A DNA stretch of 64,000 nt from Allostreptomyces psammosilenae (lineage in GTDB: Bacteria > Actinomycetota > Actinomycetes > Streptomycetales > Streptomycetaceae), in NCBI RefSeq assembly GCF_013407765.1, contig NZ_JACBZD010000002.1:754001-818000 (forward strand). Reading direction: 5' to 3'. How positions within the stretch are numbered: position 1 is the stretch's first letter; every line of letters begins with the position of its first letter. A model generated the notes under the pieces. The model was given only the letters and a program-made list of their open reading frames with translations. It did no database searches and was not told where the DNA came from. Position numbers and translations under genes: made by a program. This document shows, piece after piece, positions 26,361-36,085 of the stretch.

Positions 26361-26969
26361 TCAGGGGGCGCGCAGCACCGGGCGGCCGGTCAGCTCGACC
26401 CCGGCGTCGGTGAGTTCGGTCAGCGCCCGCTTGGTGGTGGGCTCGGCCACCCCGGCGGTCAGGTCCAGCAGCACCCGGACCCGGAAGCCCTCCCGGGCGG
26501 CGTCCAGCGCGGTGGCGCGCACGCAGTGGTCGGTGGCGATGCCGACCACGTCCACGGCGGTGATGCCGCGTTCGCGCAGCCACTCCGCCGGCCCGACGCC
26601 GTTCTCGTCCGTCCCCTCGAAGCCGCTGTAGGCGGCGGAGTAGTGGCCCTTGTCGAAGACGGCGTCGATGGCGCCGCCGGCCACCGCGGGGGCGAAGTTG
26701 GGGTGGAAGCCGACGCCCTCGGTGCCGGCCACGCAGTGCGGCGGCCAGCTGTCCACGTAGTCCGGGTGCTCGGAGAAGTGGTCGCCGGGCTCGATGTGGT
26801 GGTCGCGGGTGGCGACGACGTGGCGGTAGCGCGGACCGTCCGCCCCCTCCCGCGAGCCGACCACCAGGTCGGTGATGGCGGCGGCGACGTCGGCGCCCCC
26901 CGGGACGGCCAGACTGCCTCCCTCGCAGAAGTCGTTCTGCACGTCCACGACGATGAGTGCTCGCTCCAT
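26361..26969 (-). CDS. pncA: Nicotinamidase/pyrazinamidase
   Basis: A 202-residue isochorismatase-fold amidase that converts nicotinamide to nicotinate in NAD salvage. The catalytic triad is visible: Asp in VVDVQNDF (D9), Lys in FDKGHYSAAYSGFEG and Cys in GIATDHCVRATALDA. Metal ligands lie in the DHHIEPGDHFSEHPDYVD segment. ATG 26969 is chosen because MERALIVVDVQ is the family start. Nicotinate phosphoribosyltransferase, the next enzyme of the route, is encoded just upstream on the same strand, although a 347-base gap with its own palindrome separates them. Co-regulation is suggested by matching palindromes before both genes. Confidence 0.93.
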   Translation of the reverse strand: MERALIVVDVQNDFCEGGSLAVPGGADVAAAITDLVVGSREGADGPRYRHVVATRDHHIEPGDHFSEHPDYVDSWPPHCVAGTEGVGFHPNFAPAVAGGAIDAVFDKGHYSAAYSGFEGTDENGVGPAEWLRERGITAVDVVGIATDHCVRATALDAAREGFRVRVLLDLTAGVAEPTTKRALTELTDAGVELTGRPVLRAP

Positions 26970-27316
26970 TGGTTCCCCGCTCCTGTGCTGTCGCGGGGCC
27001 CGGGCCGCCTGCACGGCCCGGGCCCTGTTGACGCCGCCGGTCGGTGGACGGCGTCGCCCCTCGGCGTCCCCCGTGTCCGGCCGGCGCCGCCCGTCACCGT
27101 GACGGTCATCACGGTGTCCTCACGATCACGGTGTCATCACGCCGTTGCCGCCGCATCCGCATCGCGCGCGTGTGCGTGGGTGCGCGTCCGCGTGCGGTTG
27201 TGGCTTTCCCCTCCGCGGGCCCGGTCACGCGTGCGTCGCACGGGATCCCGATCGGAACCGGACGGCCGGCGCGGCCCACCGTGCGGCCCCGCCGGAGGTG
27301 TCCGGCGCCCCGGAGG
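26970..27316. promoter_or_regulatory. pncA upstream region with palindrome and 17-bp repeats
   Basis: This gap holds a perfect 15-base palindrome CCGTCACCGTGACGG at 27091-27105 and, directly after, two tandem 17-bp units ATCACGGTGTCCTCACG / ATCACGGTGTCATCACG at 27108 and 27125. A closely matching palindrome lies before pncB (28705-28719). No gene is supported in the gap. Confidence 0.55.
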
Positions 27317-28681
27317 TTACTCGCTCCCCAGGTGGTACTCGGTCGGGATCACCGGTTCGCCCCGGGAGAGCTGGGCGGCCGACATCGGCAGCCGGTCGAA
27401 CGCCCGCCGGTGGCGCTCGCGCGCCGCCTGGAGCGGCTCGCGCCCCACCACCTTCCCGTCCCGCACCAGGGGCACCAGCAGCCCGTGGCGTTCCACCTCC
27501 GCGGCCAGCTCGGGCGGCGGCGGGACGGCGCCGACGACCTCCGCCTCGGCGACGCCGTCGGCGTCCGGCCGGCGGTAGGCCCACTTCCGTCCGCCGACGC
27601 TCGGCTTGTTCCGGGAGAGCTTGGCGACCGGGAGCAGCGGGGCGTCCGGGTCGTCCGAGGCCGCGCGGGCCACCAGCTTGTAGACCATGGAGCAGGTGGG
27701 GTGGCCGCTGCCGGTCACCAGCGCGGTGCCGACGCCGTAGCGGTCCACCGGGGCGGCGGCCAGCGCGGCGATGGCGTACTCGTCCAGGTCGCTGGTCACC
27801 ACGATCCTGGTGTCCCGGGCGCCCAGCTCGTCGAGCTGGCGGCGCACCCGGTGGGCGAAGACCAGCAGGTCGCCGGAGTCGATCCGGACCGCGCCGAGGT
27901 CGGGTCCGGCCACCTCCACGGCGGTGCGCACGGCCTCGCGGACGTCGTAGGTGTCCACCAGCAGCGTGGTGCCCCGGCCGAGCGCGGTGACCTGGGCGGT
28001 GAAGGCGTCCCGCTCGGTGTCGTGCAGCAGGGTGAAGGCGTGCGCGCTGGTGCCGGCGGTGGGGATGCCGTAGCGGTAGCCGGCCTCCAGGTTGGAGGTG
28101 GGGCCGAAGCCGGCGACGTAGGCGGCGCGGGCGGCGGCCACCGCGGCCTGCTCGTGGGTGCGCCGGGAGCCCATCTCGATCACCGGCCGGCCGGCCGCGG
28201 CGTGCGTCATCCGGGAGGCCGCGGCGGCGATCGCCGAGTCGTGGTTGAGGATGGACAGGATGACGGTTTCCAGCAGCACCGCCTCCGCGAAGCTGCCCTC
28301 CACGACCATGATCGGCGAGCCGGGGAAGTAGACCTCCCCCTCCGGGTAGCCGTGGATGGAGCCGGAGAAGCGGTAGTCGGCCAGCCAGCCGGCGGTGGTC
28401 TCGTCGATCACCCCGGTGCGGGTGAGGAACTCCAGCCGCTCGCGGTCGAACCGGAAGTCCTCCACCGCGTCCAGCACCCGCCCCGTCCCGGCCACCACGC
28501 CGTAGCGGCGGCCCTCGGGCAGGCGGCGGGTGAAGACCTCGAACACCGAGCGGCGGTGCGCGGCGCCGCCGCGCAGCGCGGCCTGGAGCATGGTGAGCTC
28601 GTAGTGGTCGGTCAGCAGCGCCGTGGAGGCCGCCCGCGCGGCGTCGGCGGGCGCCGCGACGGCGCCGGGTGTCTCGTCCAT
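27317..28681 (-). CDS. pncB: Nicotinate phosphoribosyltransferase
   Basis: A 454-residue enzyme that makes nicotinate mononucleotide from nicotinate and PRPP, the entry of the Preiss-Handler route. Family landmarks are [13 protein letters not shown] near the N-terminus, [69 protein letters not shown], and [16 protein letters not shown] 28681 (MDETPG) is the plausible start. It is divergent from clpS, with 190 bases between them that contain a 15-base palindrome close to the start codon. It works with pncA downstream. Confidence 0.95.
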   Translation of the reverse strand: MDETPGAVAAPADAARAASTALLTDHYELTMLQAALRGGAAHRRSVFEVFTRRLPEGRRYGVVAGTGRVLDAVEDFRFDRERLEFLTRTGVIDETTAGWLADYRFSGSIHGYPEGEVYFPGSPIMVVEGSFAEAVLLETVILSILNHDSAIAAAASRMTHAAAGRPVIEMGSRRTHEQAAVAAARAAYVAGFGPTSNLEAGYRYGIPTAGTSAHAFTLLHDTERDAFTAQVTALGRGTTLLVDTYDVREAVRTAVEVAGPDLGAVRIDSGDLLVFAHRVRRQLDELGARDTRIVVTSDLDEYAIAALAAAPVDRYGVGTALVTGSGHPTCSMVYKLVARAASDDPDAPLLPVAKLSRNKPSVGGRKWAYRRPDADGVAEAEVVGAVPPPPELAAEVERHGLLVPLVRDGKVVGREPLQAARERHRRAFDRLPMSAAQLSRGEPVIPTEYHLGSE

Positions 28682-28704
28682 GCCGCCGATGGTACCCCGA
28701 GATG

Positions 28705-28719
28705 TCGTCACTTTGACGA
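28705..28719. promoter_or_regulatory. Palindromic operator candidate upstream of pncB
   Basis: TCGTCACTTTGACGA, 24 bases upstream of the pncB start. It aligns without gaps to CCGTCACCGTGACGG upstream of pncA, giving YCGTCACYKTGACGR. Likely a shared repressor site for NAD salvage; the regulator is not in the window. Confidence 0.5.
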
Positions 28720-28871
28720 TTTCTCGGGAGGATGGGCGGGACGGCGGGCGCGGGGCCGGTGCGGGAGGGCGCGGGCCCGTGCGGGCGGACGCCGCGAGCG
28801 GTACCACAGCGCGGCGGTCCGGGCGGGGTTTCGGGGAGCGGAGATCGCAGCGCCGCCCCCGCGATGGCAGC

Positions 28872-29183
28872 ATGGGGGCCGTGAGCGTCGCACCCGTCGA
28901 GATCGAGCGCCCCGAGACCCGCGAGTCCGCGCGGGAGTCGGCCCAGCCGGAACTGCCCTGGGTGACCGTGGTCCACGACGACCCGATCAACCTGATGAGC
29001 TACGTCGTCTACGTGTTCCAGAGCTACTTCGGCTACCCGCGCGAGAAGGCGCAACGGCTGATGCTGGAGGTCCACAACAAGGGCCGCGCCGTCGTCTCCA
29101 GCGGCTCCCGGGAGGAGATGGAGCGCGACGTCCAGGCCATGCACGGCTACGGCCTGTGGGCCACCCTCCAGCAGGACAAGTAG
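28872..29183 (+). CDS. clpS: ATP-dependent Clp protease adaptor ClpS
   Basis: A 103-residue adaptor that delivers N-degron substrates to ClpA/ClpC-type unfoldases. The core starts at [20 protein letters not shown]; the DDPIN segment and the following helices form the N-end-residue pocket, with [12 protein letters not shown] and the C-terminal [10 protein letters not shown] strand. The usual HDDPxT Asn/Thr position is Asn-Leu here, as in other actinobacterial ClpS that I recall. ATG 28872 and GTG 28881 are both possible starts, and no strong ribosome site precedes either. In related genomes clpS is followed by a DUF2017 gene; here a minus-strand Uma2 gene lies between them. Confidence 0.92.
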   Translation: MGAVSVAPVEIERPETRESARESAQPELPWVTVVHDDPINLMSYVVYVFQSYFGYPREKAQRLMLEVHNKGRAVVSSGSREEMERDVQAMHGYGLWATLQQDK

Positions 29184-29240
29184 GCGGCCGCACCCGCCGC
29201 CGCGTCCCGTGTGGTGGCCCGCGACGGACAAGGCCGCGGG

Positions 29241-29807
29241 TCAGAACTCCCCGGTGTCCAGGTCGACGCCGAACGGATCCGGCAGCGGGAGCCTGTGTCC
29301 GAAGGGCACGCGGTGGAGGGTGAGGTACTCCCCGTCCTCCGGGTGGGAGTAGAGCGTGGTGCGCCTCTTCGCCGGCTCCACCAGCAGGCAGAGCGGGATA
29401 CCCGACAGGGCGTACCGACTCGCCTTGGTGACGCGGTCGACGGCGCCGCCGAGCGGGCCGACGATCTCGGCCACCAGAAGGACGAGGTCGGGTGGGATCG
29501 TCCCCGCGTCGCGAGCCAGGGCTTCCGTGGAGGTTGCGAGGACGTCGGGAACGAGGTCGTCACCGGTCCGTTCGTCCCGGACGGTCACCGCGGAGACGAG
29601 TTCGATCGCGTCCGTCGTGACGGCCCGCGCCAACCGGGACGCGATCGCCGCGTGGCGCACCAACGGAGGGGGCGACACGACGATGACCCCTTCCAGGATC
29701 TCCACGCGGTAGCCCTCAGGGGTGGAGATCTTCCCCGCGATGTCGCGGATCACGGGATCCGGCGGGCGCGCCGGGGCGCCGTCCGCCCTCGTGGTGGGTA
29801 GGACCAT
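29241..29807 (-). CDS. Uma2-family putative endonuclease (DUF820)
   Basis: A 188-residue protein of the Uma2/DUF820 family, a PD-(D/E)XK nuclease-like fold expanded in cyanobacteria and actinobacteria. Typical segments are YRVEILEGVIVVSPPP, the candidate catalytic Asp in DDLVPDVLATS, LLVAEIVGPLGG with the Glu of the ExK-like element, and KASRYALSGIPLCLLVEP. The usual VVEVVSPSS motif is varied. The biological role of the family is unsettled. It lies antisense between clpS and the DUF2017 gene, which are normally neighbours, so it looks like an accessory insertion. Confidence 0.82.
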   Translation of the reverse strand: MVLPTTRADGAPARPPDPVIRDIAGKISTPEGYRVEILEGVIVVSPPPLVRHAAIASRLARAVTTDAIELVSAVTVRDERTGDDLVPDVLATSTEALARDAGTIPPDLVLLVAEIVGPLGGAVDRVTKASRYALSGIPLCLLVEPAKRRTTLYSHPEDGEYLTLHRVPFGHRLPLPDPFGVDLDTGEF

Positions 29808-29885
29808 GCCAGGTCCAACGCCGCCTCCCTATGCTGGGTAACGCCTTCCGGCGCAGTCCGGTCAGCTCGCGCGAAACGGTCCCGC

Positions 29886-30548
29886 ATGCCCGCACACTTC
29901 CAGCCCACCGAGGACGGCGGCGCCGCCATCCTCCTCGACCGCATCGAGTTCTCCATCCTGCGCCGGTTCGCCGTGCAGATGCTGGAACTCCTCGGGCCGG
30001 GGGAGGAGGAGCGGGGCGACGCCGACGACCCCTTCGCGCGGCTGTTCGCCGAGGGCCCCTCGCGGGCGCCGGAGGACCCGGTGCTGGCCCGGCTGCTGCC
30101 GGACGCCTACCCGGACGATCCGGACGCCGCCGCGGAGTTCCGCCGCTTCACCGAGAACGACCTGCGGGACACCAAGCGCGCCGCCGCGCTCGGCATCGTG
30201 CGCGACCTCGACGCGGCCGGCCGGGACGTGCTGCGGGTCACCCGCTCGGGCGGCCCCCGGGCGGCCGAGGGCGGGGAGGACGAGGAGGGCGAGGGCGAGG
30301 AGCTGGACCACCTCGGTGGCGCCGAGCCCTCGGAGATGGTGCTGCTGCGGCTGGACCCGGAGGGCGTGCAGCGCTGGCTGCGCGGGCTGAACGACCAGCG
30401 CCTCGCGCTCGGCACCTGGCTCGGGGTGACCCAGGGCGAGCCGGAGCTGGACCACCTGCCCGACGACGATCCGCACCGCCCGCTGGCCATCGCCTACCGC
30501 TGGCTGGCCCTGCTCCAGGACACCCTGGTGGAGACCCAGTTGCGCTGA
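29886..30548 (+). CDS. DUF2017 family protein
   Basis: A 220-residue soluble protein of DUF2017, a family found next to clpS in actinobacteria. The N-terminus HFQPTEDGGAAILLDRIEFSILRRFAVQMLELL and the C-terminal WLGVTQGEPELDHL and YRWLALLQDTLVE are characteristic. An acidic insert EGGEDEEGEGEELD lies near residue 135. It is predicted to be helical and has no catalytic motif. The conserved clpS neighbourhood suggests a link to proteolysis, but no function is established. ATG 29886 follows TCCCGC without a strong ribosome site. Confidence 0.85.
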   Translation: MPAHFQPTEDGGAAILLDRIEFSILRRFAVQMLELLGPGEEERGDADDPFARLFAEGPSRAPEDPVLARLLPDAYPDDPDAAAEFRRFTENDLRDTKRAAALGIVRDLDAAGRDVLRVTRSGGPRAAEGGEDEEGEGEELDHLGGAEPSEMVLLRLDPEGVQRWLRGLNDQRLALGTWLGVTQGEPELDHLPDDDPHRPLAIAYRWLALLQDTLVETQLR

Positions 30549-30749
30549 GCCGGGCGCGTCGGGACTCCGCTGGCGTGAGCCTGGGGGCGACGCGCCCGCG
30601 CGCCCCGTCGTCACCGAAGCGGCTGTGATAAACACACAGCGTTATGAGGCGTGACCCGCTCGTTGCCGGTCGGGCGCGCCGCCGAACGCGTCCCGCGGGC
30701 CGGACCCCGAGCGGCCGGGTGCGGGCGCCGCAGCACGGGACGAGGGCGC

Positions 30750-32237
30750 ATGACGTACCCCGAGGTGACCGCCGCCCGGCCGGACCCCGAGCCGGAACCC
30801 GGTGCGCGCCGGGGCCCGGGCCAGGCCCCGCCCGGCGCGGACGAGGGATACCAGCGGGGCCTGGGCGCCCGGCAGATCCAGATGATCGCCATCGGCAGCG
30901 CGATCGGCGTCGGGCTGTTCCTCGGGGCGGGCACCGCCATCACCACGGCCGGCCCCAGCCTGATCCTGGTCTACGTGGTCGCCGGCGCGGTGATCTTCCT
31001 CATCATGCGCGCCCTGGGCGAACTCCTCTCCTACCGGCCGACCTCCGGCAGCTTCGCCGAGTACGCCGGCGAGTTCATCGGCCCGTTCGCCGGCTTCGTC
31101 ACCGGCTGGACCTACTGGATCATGTGGGTCACCACCGGCATGGCGGAGATCACCGCCGCCGGCCTGTACGCCCAGTACTGGTTCCCGGCGATCCCGCAGT
31201 GGGTCACCGCGCTGGCCGTCCTGGTGGCGCTGTTCGGTGCCAACCTGGTCTCGGTCCGGCTCTTCGGCGAGGTCGAGTTCTGGTTCTCGATGATCAAGGT
31301 GATCGCCATCGTCGGCATGATCCTGATCGGGCTCGGCGTGCTCACCGTGGGCTTCGGCGACGCCGCCGACACCGCCTCGGTCACCCACCTGTGGGCGGAC
31401 GGCGGCCTCGCCCCGAACGGCGTCACGCAGACCCTGATGACCCTGCAGATCGTCATGTTCGCCTACCTCGGCGTGGAGATGGTCGGCGTCACCGCCTCCG
31501 AGACGGCCGACCCGGCGCGCACCCTGCCGCGGGCCATGAACGCCATCCCCTGGCGCATCGGCCTGTTCTACGTCGGCGCCCTGACCGTCATCCTCTCCGT
31601 GGTGCCCTGGCGCGAGTTCACCCCGGGCACCAGCCCGTTCGTGCTCGCCTTCGACCGGATCGGCATCCCGGCCGCCGCCGGCATCGTGAACTTCGTCGTG
31701 CTCACCGCGGCGCTGTCCTCCTGCAACTCCGGCCTGTACTCCACCGGCCGGATGCTGCGCTCGCTCTCCCAGCGCGGGCAGGCGCCGGTCGCGGTCCGCC
31801 GGATGACCCGGCGCAGGGTGCCGGCGACCGCCATCGCCTGCGGTGCGGCGGTGATGGTGGTCGGCGTCGTGGTCAACGCGGTCAGCCCGGACCGGGCGTT
31901 CACCTACATCACCTCGGTCGCCACCGTGGGCGCGCTGTGGGTGTGGGCCGTCATCCTGCTCTGCCACCTGCGCTACCGCCGCGCGGTCGCCGCCGGCCGG
32001 CTGCCGGCCGCGGCCTTCCGGATGCCGGGCGCCCCGTACACCACCTGGCTCTCGCTGGCCTTCCTGGCGCTGGTCCTGGCGCTGCTCACGCTCGCCCCGG
32101 AGACCCGGACCGCCCTGTACGTGGCGGCGGCGTGGGCGGTGTCCGTCTCGCTCGCCTACCTGCTGTGGAGCCGCCGCCGCCCGCCCCGGCCGGTGGAGCG
32201 GCCCGCGCCGGCGCCGGCCGGCGGGGCGACCGGCTGA
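30750..32237 (+). CDS. Amino acid permease (APC superfamily, AAT type)
   Basis: A 495-residue transporter with twelve predicted helices. The first helix carries the AAT signature MIAIGSAIGVGLFLGAGTAI; other landmarks are ALGELLSYRPTSGSFAEYAGEFIGPFAGFVTGWTYW and VGVTASETADPARTLPRAMN. Family members take up amino acids with protons; the exact substrate (GABA, proline, asparagine or others) cannot be told. ATG 30750 is chosen, following ACGAGGG and a 35-residue polar N-terminus, rather than an upstream GTG that would add Arg-rich sequence. The gene sits between DUF2017 and the JAMM protease gene of the CysO cluster. Confidence 0.92.
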   Translation: MTYPEVTAARPDPEPEPGARRGPGQAPPGADEGYQRGLGARQIQMIAIGSAIGVGLFLGAGTAITTAGPSLILVYVVAGAVIFLIMRALGELLSYRPTSGSFAEYAGEFIGPFAGFVTGWTYWIMWVTTGMAEITAAGLYAQYWFPAIPQWVTALAVLVALFGANLVSVRLFGEVEFWFSMIKVIAIVGMILIGLGVLTVGFGDAADTASVTHLWADGGLAPNGVTQTLMTLQIVMFAYLGVEMVGVTASETADPARTLPRAMNAIPWRIGLFYVGALTVILSVVPWREFTPGTSPFVLAFDRIGIPAAAGIVNFVVLTAALSSCNSGLYSTGRMLRSLSQRGQAPVAVRRMTRRRVPATAIACGAAVMVVGVVVNAVSPDRAFTYITSVATVGALWVWAVILLCHLRYRRAVAAGRLPAAAFRMPGAPYTTWLSLAFLALVLALLTLAPETRTALYVAAAWAVSVSLAYLLWSRRRPPRPVERPAPAPAGGATG

Positions 32238-32280
32238 CCCGGGCCCGCGCGGTTCACCGTGACGTCCTATCGTGACGTCC

Positions 32281-32706
32281 ATGCTGACCATCACCCAGGA
32301 GCTGCACGACGCGATCGTGGCGCACGCCCGCAAGGACCACCCGGACGAGGCGTGCGGGGTGATCGCCGGTCCGGTGGGCAGCGGCCGGCCGGAGCGGTTC
32401 ATCCCGATGCTGAACGCGGCCCGCTCGCCCACCTTCTACGAGTTCGACTCCGCGGACCTGCTCAAGCTGTACCGGGAGATGGACGACCGCGACGAGGAAC
32501 CGGTGGTCATCTACCACTCGCACACCGCCACCGAGGCCTACCCCTCGCGCACCGACGTCTCCTACGCGTCCGAGCCCGGCGCGCACTACGTGCTGGTCTC
32601 CACGGCGGAGTGCGGCAACGACGAGGGCCCGGTCTCCTTCCGCTCGTTCCGCATCATCGAGGGCGAGATCACCGAGGAGGAGGTCCGGGTGGTCGACTCC
32701 TACTGA
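32281..32706 (+). CDS. mec: JAMM/M67 metallopeptidase, Mec+-like
   Basis: A 141-residue Zn-dependent JAMM peptidase. The catalytic elements are Glu in DEACGVIAG and the metal motif YHSHTATEAYPSRTD (HxH-x7-S-x2-D). In mycobacteria Mec+ releases cysteine from the CysO-cysteine adduct made by CysM. Both partners are encoded 450-750 bases downstream, which supports this role. It may also remove the two residues after Gly-Gly in the CysO described below. The start is ATG 32281; GTG 32272 would add three residues. A CGTGACGTCC direct repeat lies just upstream (32262 and 32271). Confidence 0.9.
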   Translation: MLTITQELHDAIVAHARKDHPDEACGVIAGPVGSGRPERFIPMLNAARSPTFYEFDSADLLKLYREMDDRDEEPVVIYHSHTATEAYPSRTDVSYASEPGAHYVLVSTAECGNDEGPVSFRSFRIIEGEITEEEVRVVDSY

Positions 32707-32859
32707 GTCCGCCCCGCCCGCTGTCGCCCCCACCGCCCCACCGGGCCGCCGCGCCCAGCCGCGCCGGGCGCCCGCGCCACGTATCGCCATCCGGTCAGCG
32801 CTGCCCGCATGGTGATACGGGCATCCTGGAACGGGCGATCCCGCGCTTACGATGAGCCC

Positions 32860-32952
32860 ATGCGATCCGTCGACGCCCCCGCCGTGGACGCGGGCAGCCT
32901 GCTCGTGGAGCGCCGCCACCTGGACCTGTGCCGGCTGGCCAGCGCCCTGTAG
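32860..32952 (+). CDS. Cysteine-containing leader peptide upstream of cysO-cysM
   Basis: A 30-residue peptide with ATG 32860 and TAG 32950-32952. The C-terminal part LLVERRHLDLCRLASAL has the RRHxDL-C-R pattern that I recall from short leader peptides preceding sulfur-assimilation genes in actinobacteria. It ends 208 bases before cysO. Such peptides are thought to sense cysteine supply by ribosome stalling or coupling at Cys codons; here one TGC codon is at position 24. No single strong terminator hairpin is visible in the following gap. The assignment rests on motif and position. Confidence 0.75.
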   Translation: MRSVDAPAVDAGSLLVERRHLDLCRLASAL

Positions 32953-33160
32953 CTGACGCCCGCGCCGCACCGCCGCGCCAACGCCCGACGTCGGGGAACC
33001 CGGCGAACGGCCGGTGGGTCGGCCCATCCGCCCGCGCCGGGCGCCGCCGGGCCCGGACGCGGCGGAACAACCGCCCCGGTCGACTTGTTCGGATCGGTGC
33101 AAGCGATCAAGCGAAAGCGTCCGACCGACACGCCTCCCAACGAACCGCAGGAGCATCCCC

Positions 33161-33439
33161 ATGGCCGTCGAGGTCCGCATCCCGACCATCCTCCGCACCT
33201 ACACCGACGGCGCCAAAGCCGTCGAGGGCACCGGCAGCACCCTGGATGAGCTGATCACCGACCTCGACTCCCGGCACCCCGGGCTGCGCGAGCGCGTGGT
33301 CGACAACGGTGAGCTGCGGCGGTTCGTCAACGTCTACCTCAACGACGAGGACGTCCGGTTCCTGGACGGCATCGCCACCAAGGTCGCCGACGGCGACAGC
33401 GTCACCATCCTCCCCGCGGTCGCGGGCGGGGCCCGCTGA
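33161..33439 (+). CDS. cysO: Sulfur carrier protein CysO (MoaD/ThiS family)
   Basis: A 92-residue ubiquitin-fold sulfur carrier: MAVEVRIPTILRTYTDG, VNVYLNDEDVRFLDG, GDSVTILPAVAGG. Its C-terminal Gly-Gly would be adenylated and thiocarboxylated by MoeZ and give sulfur to CysM. The protein ends AGGAR, so two residues follow the Gly-Gly. They must be removed before activation, and the JAMM protease encoded upstream is the natural candidate. ATG 33161 follows AGGAG at good spacing. The stop lies three bases before the cysM start, so the two form one operon behind the leader peptide. Confidence 0.92.
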   Translation: MAVEVRIPTILRTYTDGAKAVEGTGSTLDELITDLDSRHPGLRERVVDNGELRRFVNVYLNDEDVRFLDGIATKVADGDSVTILPAVAGGAR

Positions 33440-34447
<1,008 letters not shown>

Positions 34448-34520
34448 CCCCGGGGTGTGCGGCGGCCGGCCGAGGAGGCCCCTCGCGCGCCGGCCACGGC
34501 GACCACCGTGGCCGGCGTCC

Positions 34521-34554
34521 GCGTCCCCGGGCCGGCACGCCGGCCCGGGGACGC
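34521..34554 (-). terminator. Terminator of the GNAT gene
   Basis: Perfect 14-bp stem GCGTCCCCGGGCCG / CGGCCCGGGGACGC with a 6-base loop, ending nine bases from the stop of the minus-strand acetyltransferase gene. Confidence 0.85.
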
Positions 34555-34562
34555 TGTCGGCC

Positions 34563-35084
34563 CTAGAGCAGGCTGCGCCACATGTGGACCTCGTCGCGGT
34601 CGTCGCCCGGCGCCACGCGCAGCGCGCCCGGCAGCCGGCCGACCTCCTTCCACCCGCAGCGGGCGTAGAAGACCTCCAGGCCCAGCCCGCCACGGAGCGT
34701 CAGGTGCAGCGCCTCGTAGCCCAGCGCCCGGCCCTGGCGGTCGACCTCCGCCATCAGCCGCCGCCCCAGCCCCCCGCCCTGGCGGTCCGGACGGACCATC
34801 AGCCGCTTGATCGTGCACCAGTGCTCCTGGAGCACGAACCGCTTGCCGGTGAAGAACACCATCGCCACCAGCCGCCCGGCCTCGTCACGGCCCACCAGCA
34901 GCCGGTCCGCCCCGTCGGCGAGCCCGGCCAGCGACGCCTCGGCGGTCGGCCGGACATCCTCCCGGTCCACCGGCGGCACGAAGCCCACCGCTCCGCCCGC
35001 GTTGGAGACGTCCGTCCACAGCTCCACGATCTCCTCGCGCAGCTCGTCGGTGACGTCCGGATCCAGGGTGAACAGCAGTTCCAT
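34563..35084 (-). CDS. GNAT-family N-acetyltransferase
   Basis: A 173-residue acetyltransferase. Motif A, which binds the acetyl-CoA pyrophosphate, is MVRPDRQGGGLGRRLMAEVD near residue 115; the following GYEALHLTLRGGLGLEVFYARCGWKEVG is the usual motif B with the Tyr general-acid position. The N-terminus LDPDVTDELREEIVELWTDVSNAGGAVGFV resembles stand-alone GNATs of antibiotic-resistance or small-molecule type, but the substrate cannot be assigned. It is monocistronic, convergent to cysM, and its promoter region is shared with the divergent murI. Confidence 0.88.
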   Translation of the reverse strand: MELLFTLDPDVTDELREEIVELWTDVSNAGGAVGFVPPVDREDVRPTAEASLAGLADGADRLLVGRDEAGRLVAMVFFTGKRFVLQEHWCTIKRLMVRPDRQGGGLGRRLMAEVDRQGRALGYEALHLTLRGGLGLEVFYARCGWKEVGRLPGALRVAPGDDRDEVHMWRSLL

Positions 35085-35206
35085 GCCCCGAGGGTAATGA
35101 CCGGAGCGTTTTGGTGTCTATTACTTCCCGGGGCCCCGGCACCCGGTGATTCCGGGCACATAGCCCTGCCGGTGGTAGGTACCAGCCGTCCCGCGCCTTA
35201 CCCTCG

Positions 35207-36085
35207 ATGCTCGTGGCAACGCTAGACGCACCCATCGGCATCTTCGACTCCGGCTTCGGCGGCCTGACCGTGGCCCGCGCCGTGCTCGACCAGCTCCCCG
35301 GGGAGTCGGTCCTGTACCTCGGCGACACCGCCCGTCAGCCCTACGGACCGCGCCCCATCGCCGAGGTGCGCGCCTACGCCCTGCAGTGCCTGGACCGCCT
35401 GGTCGAGCAGGGCGTCAAGATGCTGGTCATCGCCTGCAACAGCGCCAGCGCCGCCGTCCTGCGGGACGCCCGCGAACGCTACGCGGTACCGGTCGTCGAG
35501 GTGATCGCGCCCGCCACCCGGCGCGCCGCCGCGGCCACCCGCAACGGCCGGGTCGGCGTCATCTGCACCCACGCCACCCAGACGTCGCAGGCCTATGACG
35601 ACGCCTTCGCCGCCGCCCCGCACATCGACCTGACCACCCGGGCCTGCCCGCGCTTCGTGGAGTTCGTCGAACGGGGCGTCACCGCCGGCCCCGAGCTGAT
35701 GGGCGTCGCCCGCGAGTACCTCGACCCGGTGGCCGCCGCCGGCGTGGACACCCTCATCCTGGGCTGCACCCACTACCCGCTGCTCACCGGTGTCATCTCC
35801 TACATCATGGGCGACGGGGTCACCCTGATCTCCAGCGCCGAGGAGACCGCGAAGGACGTCTACCGCAGCCTGGTCGCCCACGGCCTGATGCGGGAGCCGA
35901 CCGACGACCGTCCCGCGCACCGGTTCCTCACCACCGGCGACCCGGCGCAGTTCCAGCGCATCGGCCGACGCTTCCTCGGCCCGGAGCTGGCCGACGTCGA
36001 CGTCATCCGCGAACCGGACGCCGGGCGGCCGGACACGTACGTCATTCCCGACACCCTTCCCACCGCCGTGGAGGCCCGCGCATGA
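35207..36085 (+). CDS. murI: Glutamate racemase
   Basis: A 292-residue cofactor-independent racemase that makes D-glutamate for peptidoglycan. The two catalytic cysteines are in [11 protein letters not shown] and [14 protein letters not shown]; the substrate-binding motif [15 protein letters not shown] is near the N-terminus and the [11 protein letters not shown] segment is conserved. ATG 35207 or GTG 35213 may start it. The last four bases overlap the next gene (ATGA), so the metallo-hydrolase is translationally coupled. Confidence 0.96.
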   Translation: MLVATLDAPIGIFDSGFGGLTVARAVLDQLPGESVLYLGDTARQPYGPRPIAEVRAYALQCLDRLVEQGVKMLVIACNSASAAVLRDARERYAVPVVEVIAPATRRAAAATRNGRVGVICTHATQTSQAYDDAFAAAPHIDLTTRACPRFVEFVERGVTAGPELMGVAREYLDPVAAAGVDTLILGCTHYPLLTGVISYIMGDGVTLISSAEETAKDVYRSLVAHGLMREPTDDRPAHRFLTTGDPAQFQRIGRRFLGPELADVDVIREPDAGRPDTYVIPDTLPTAVEARA

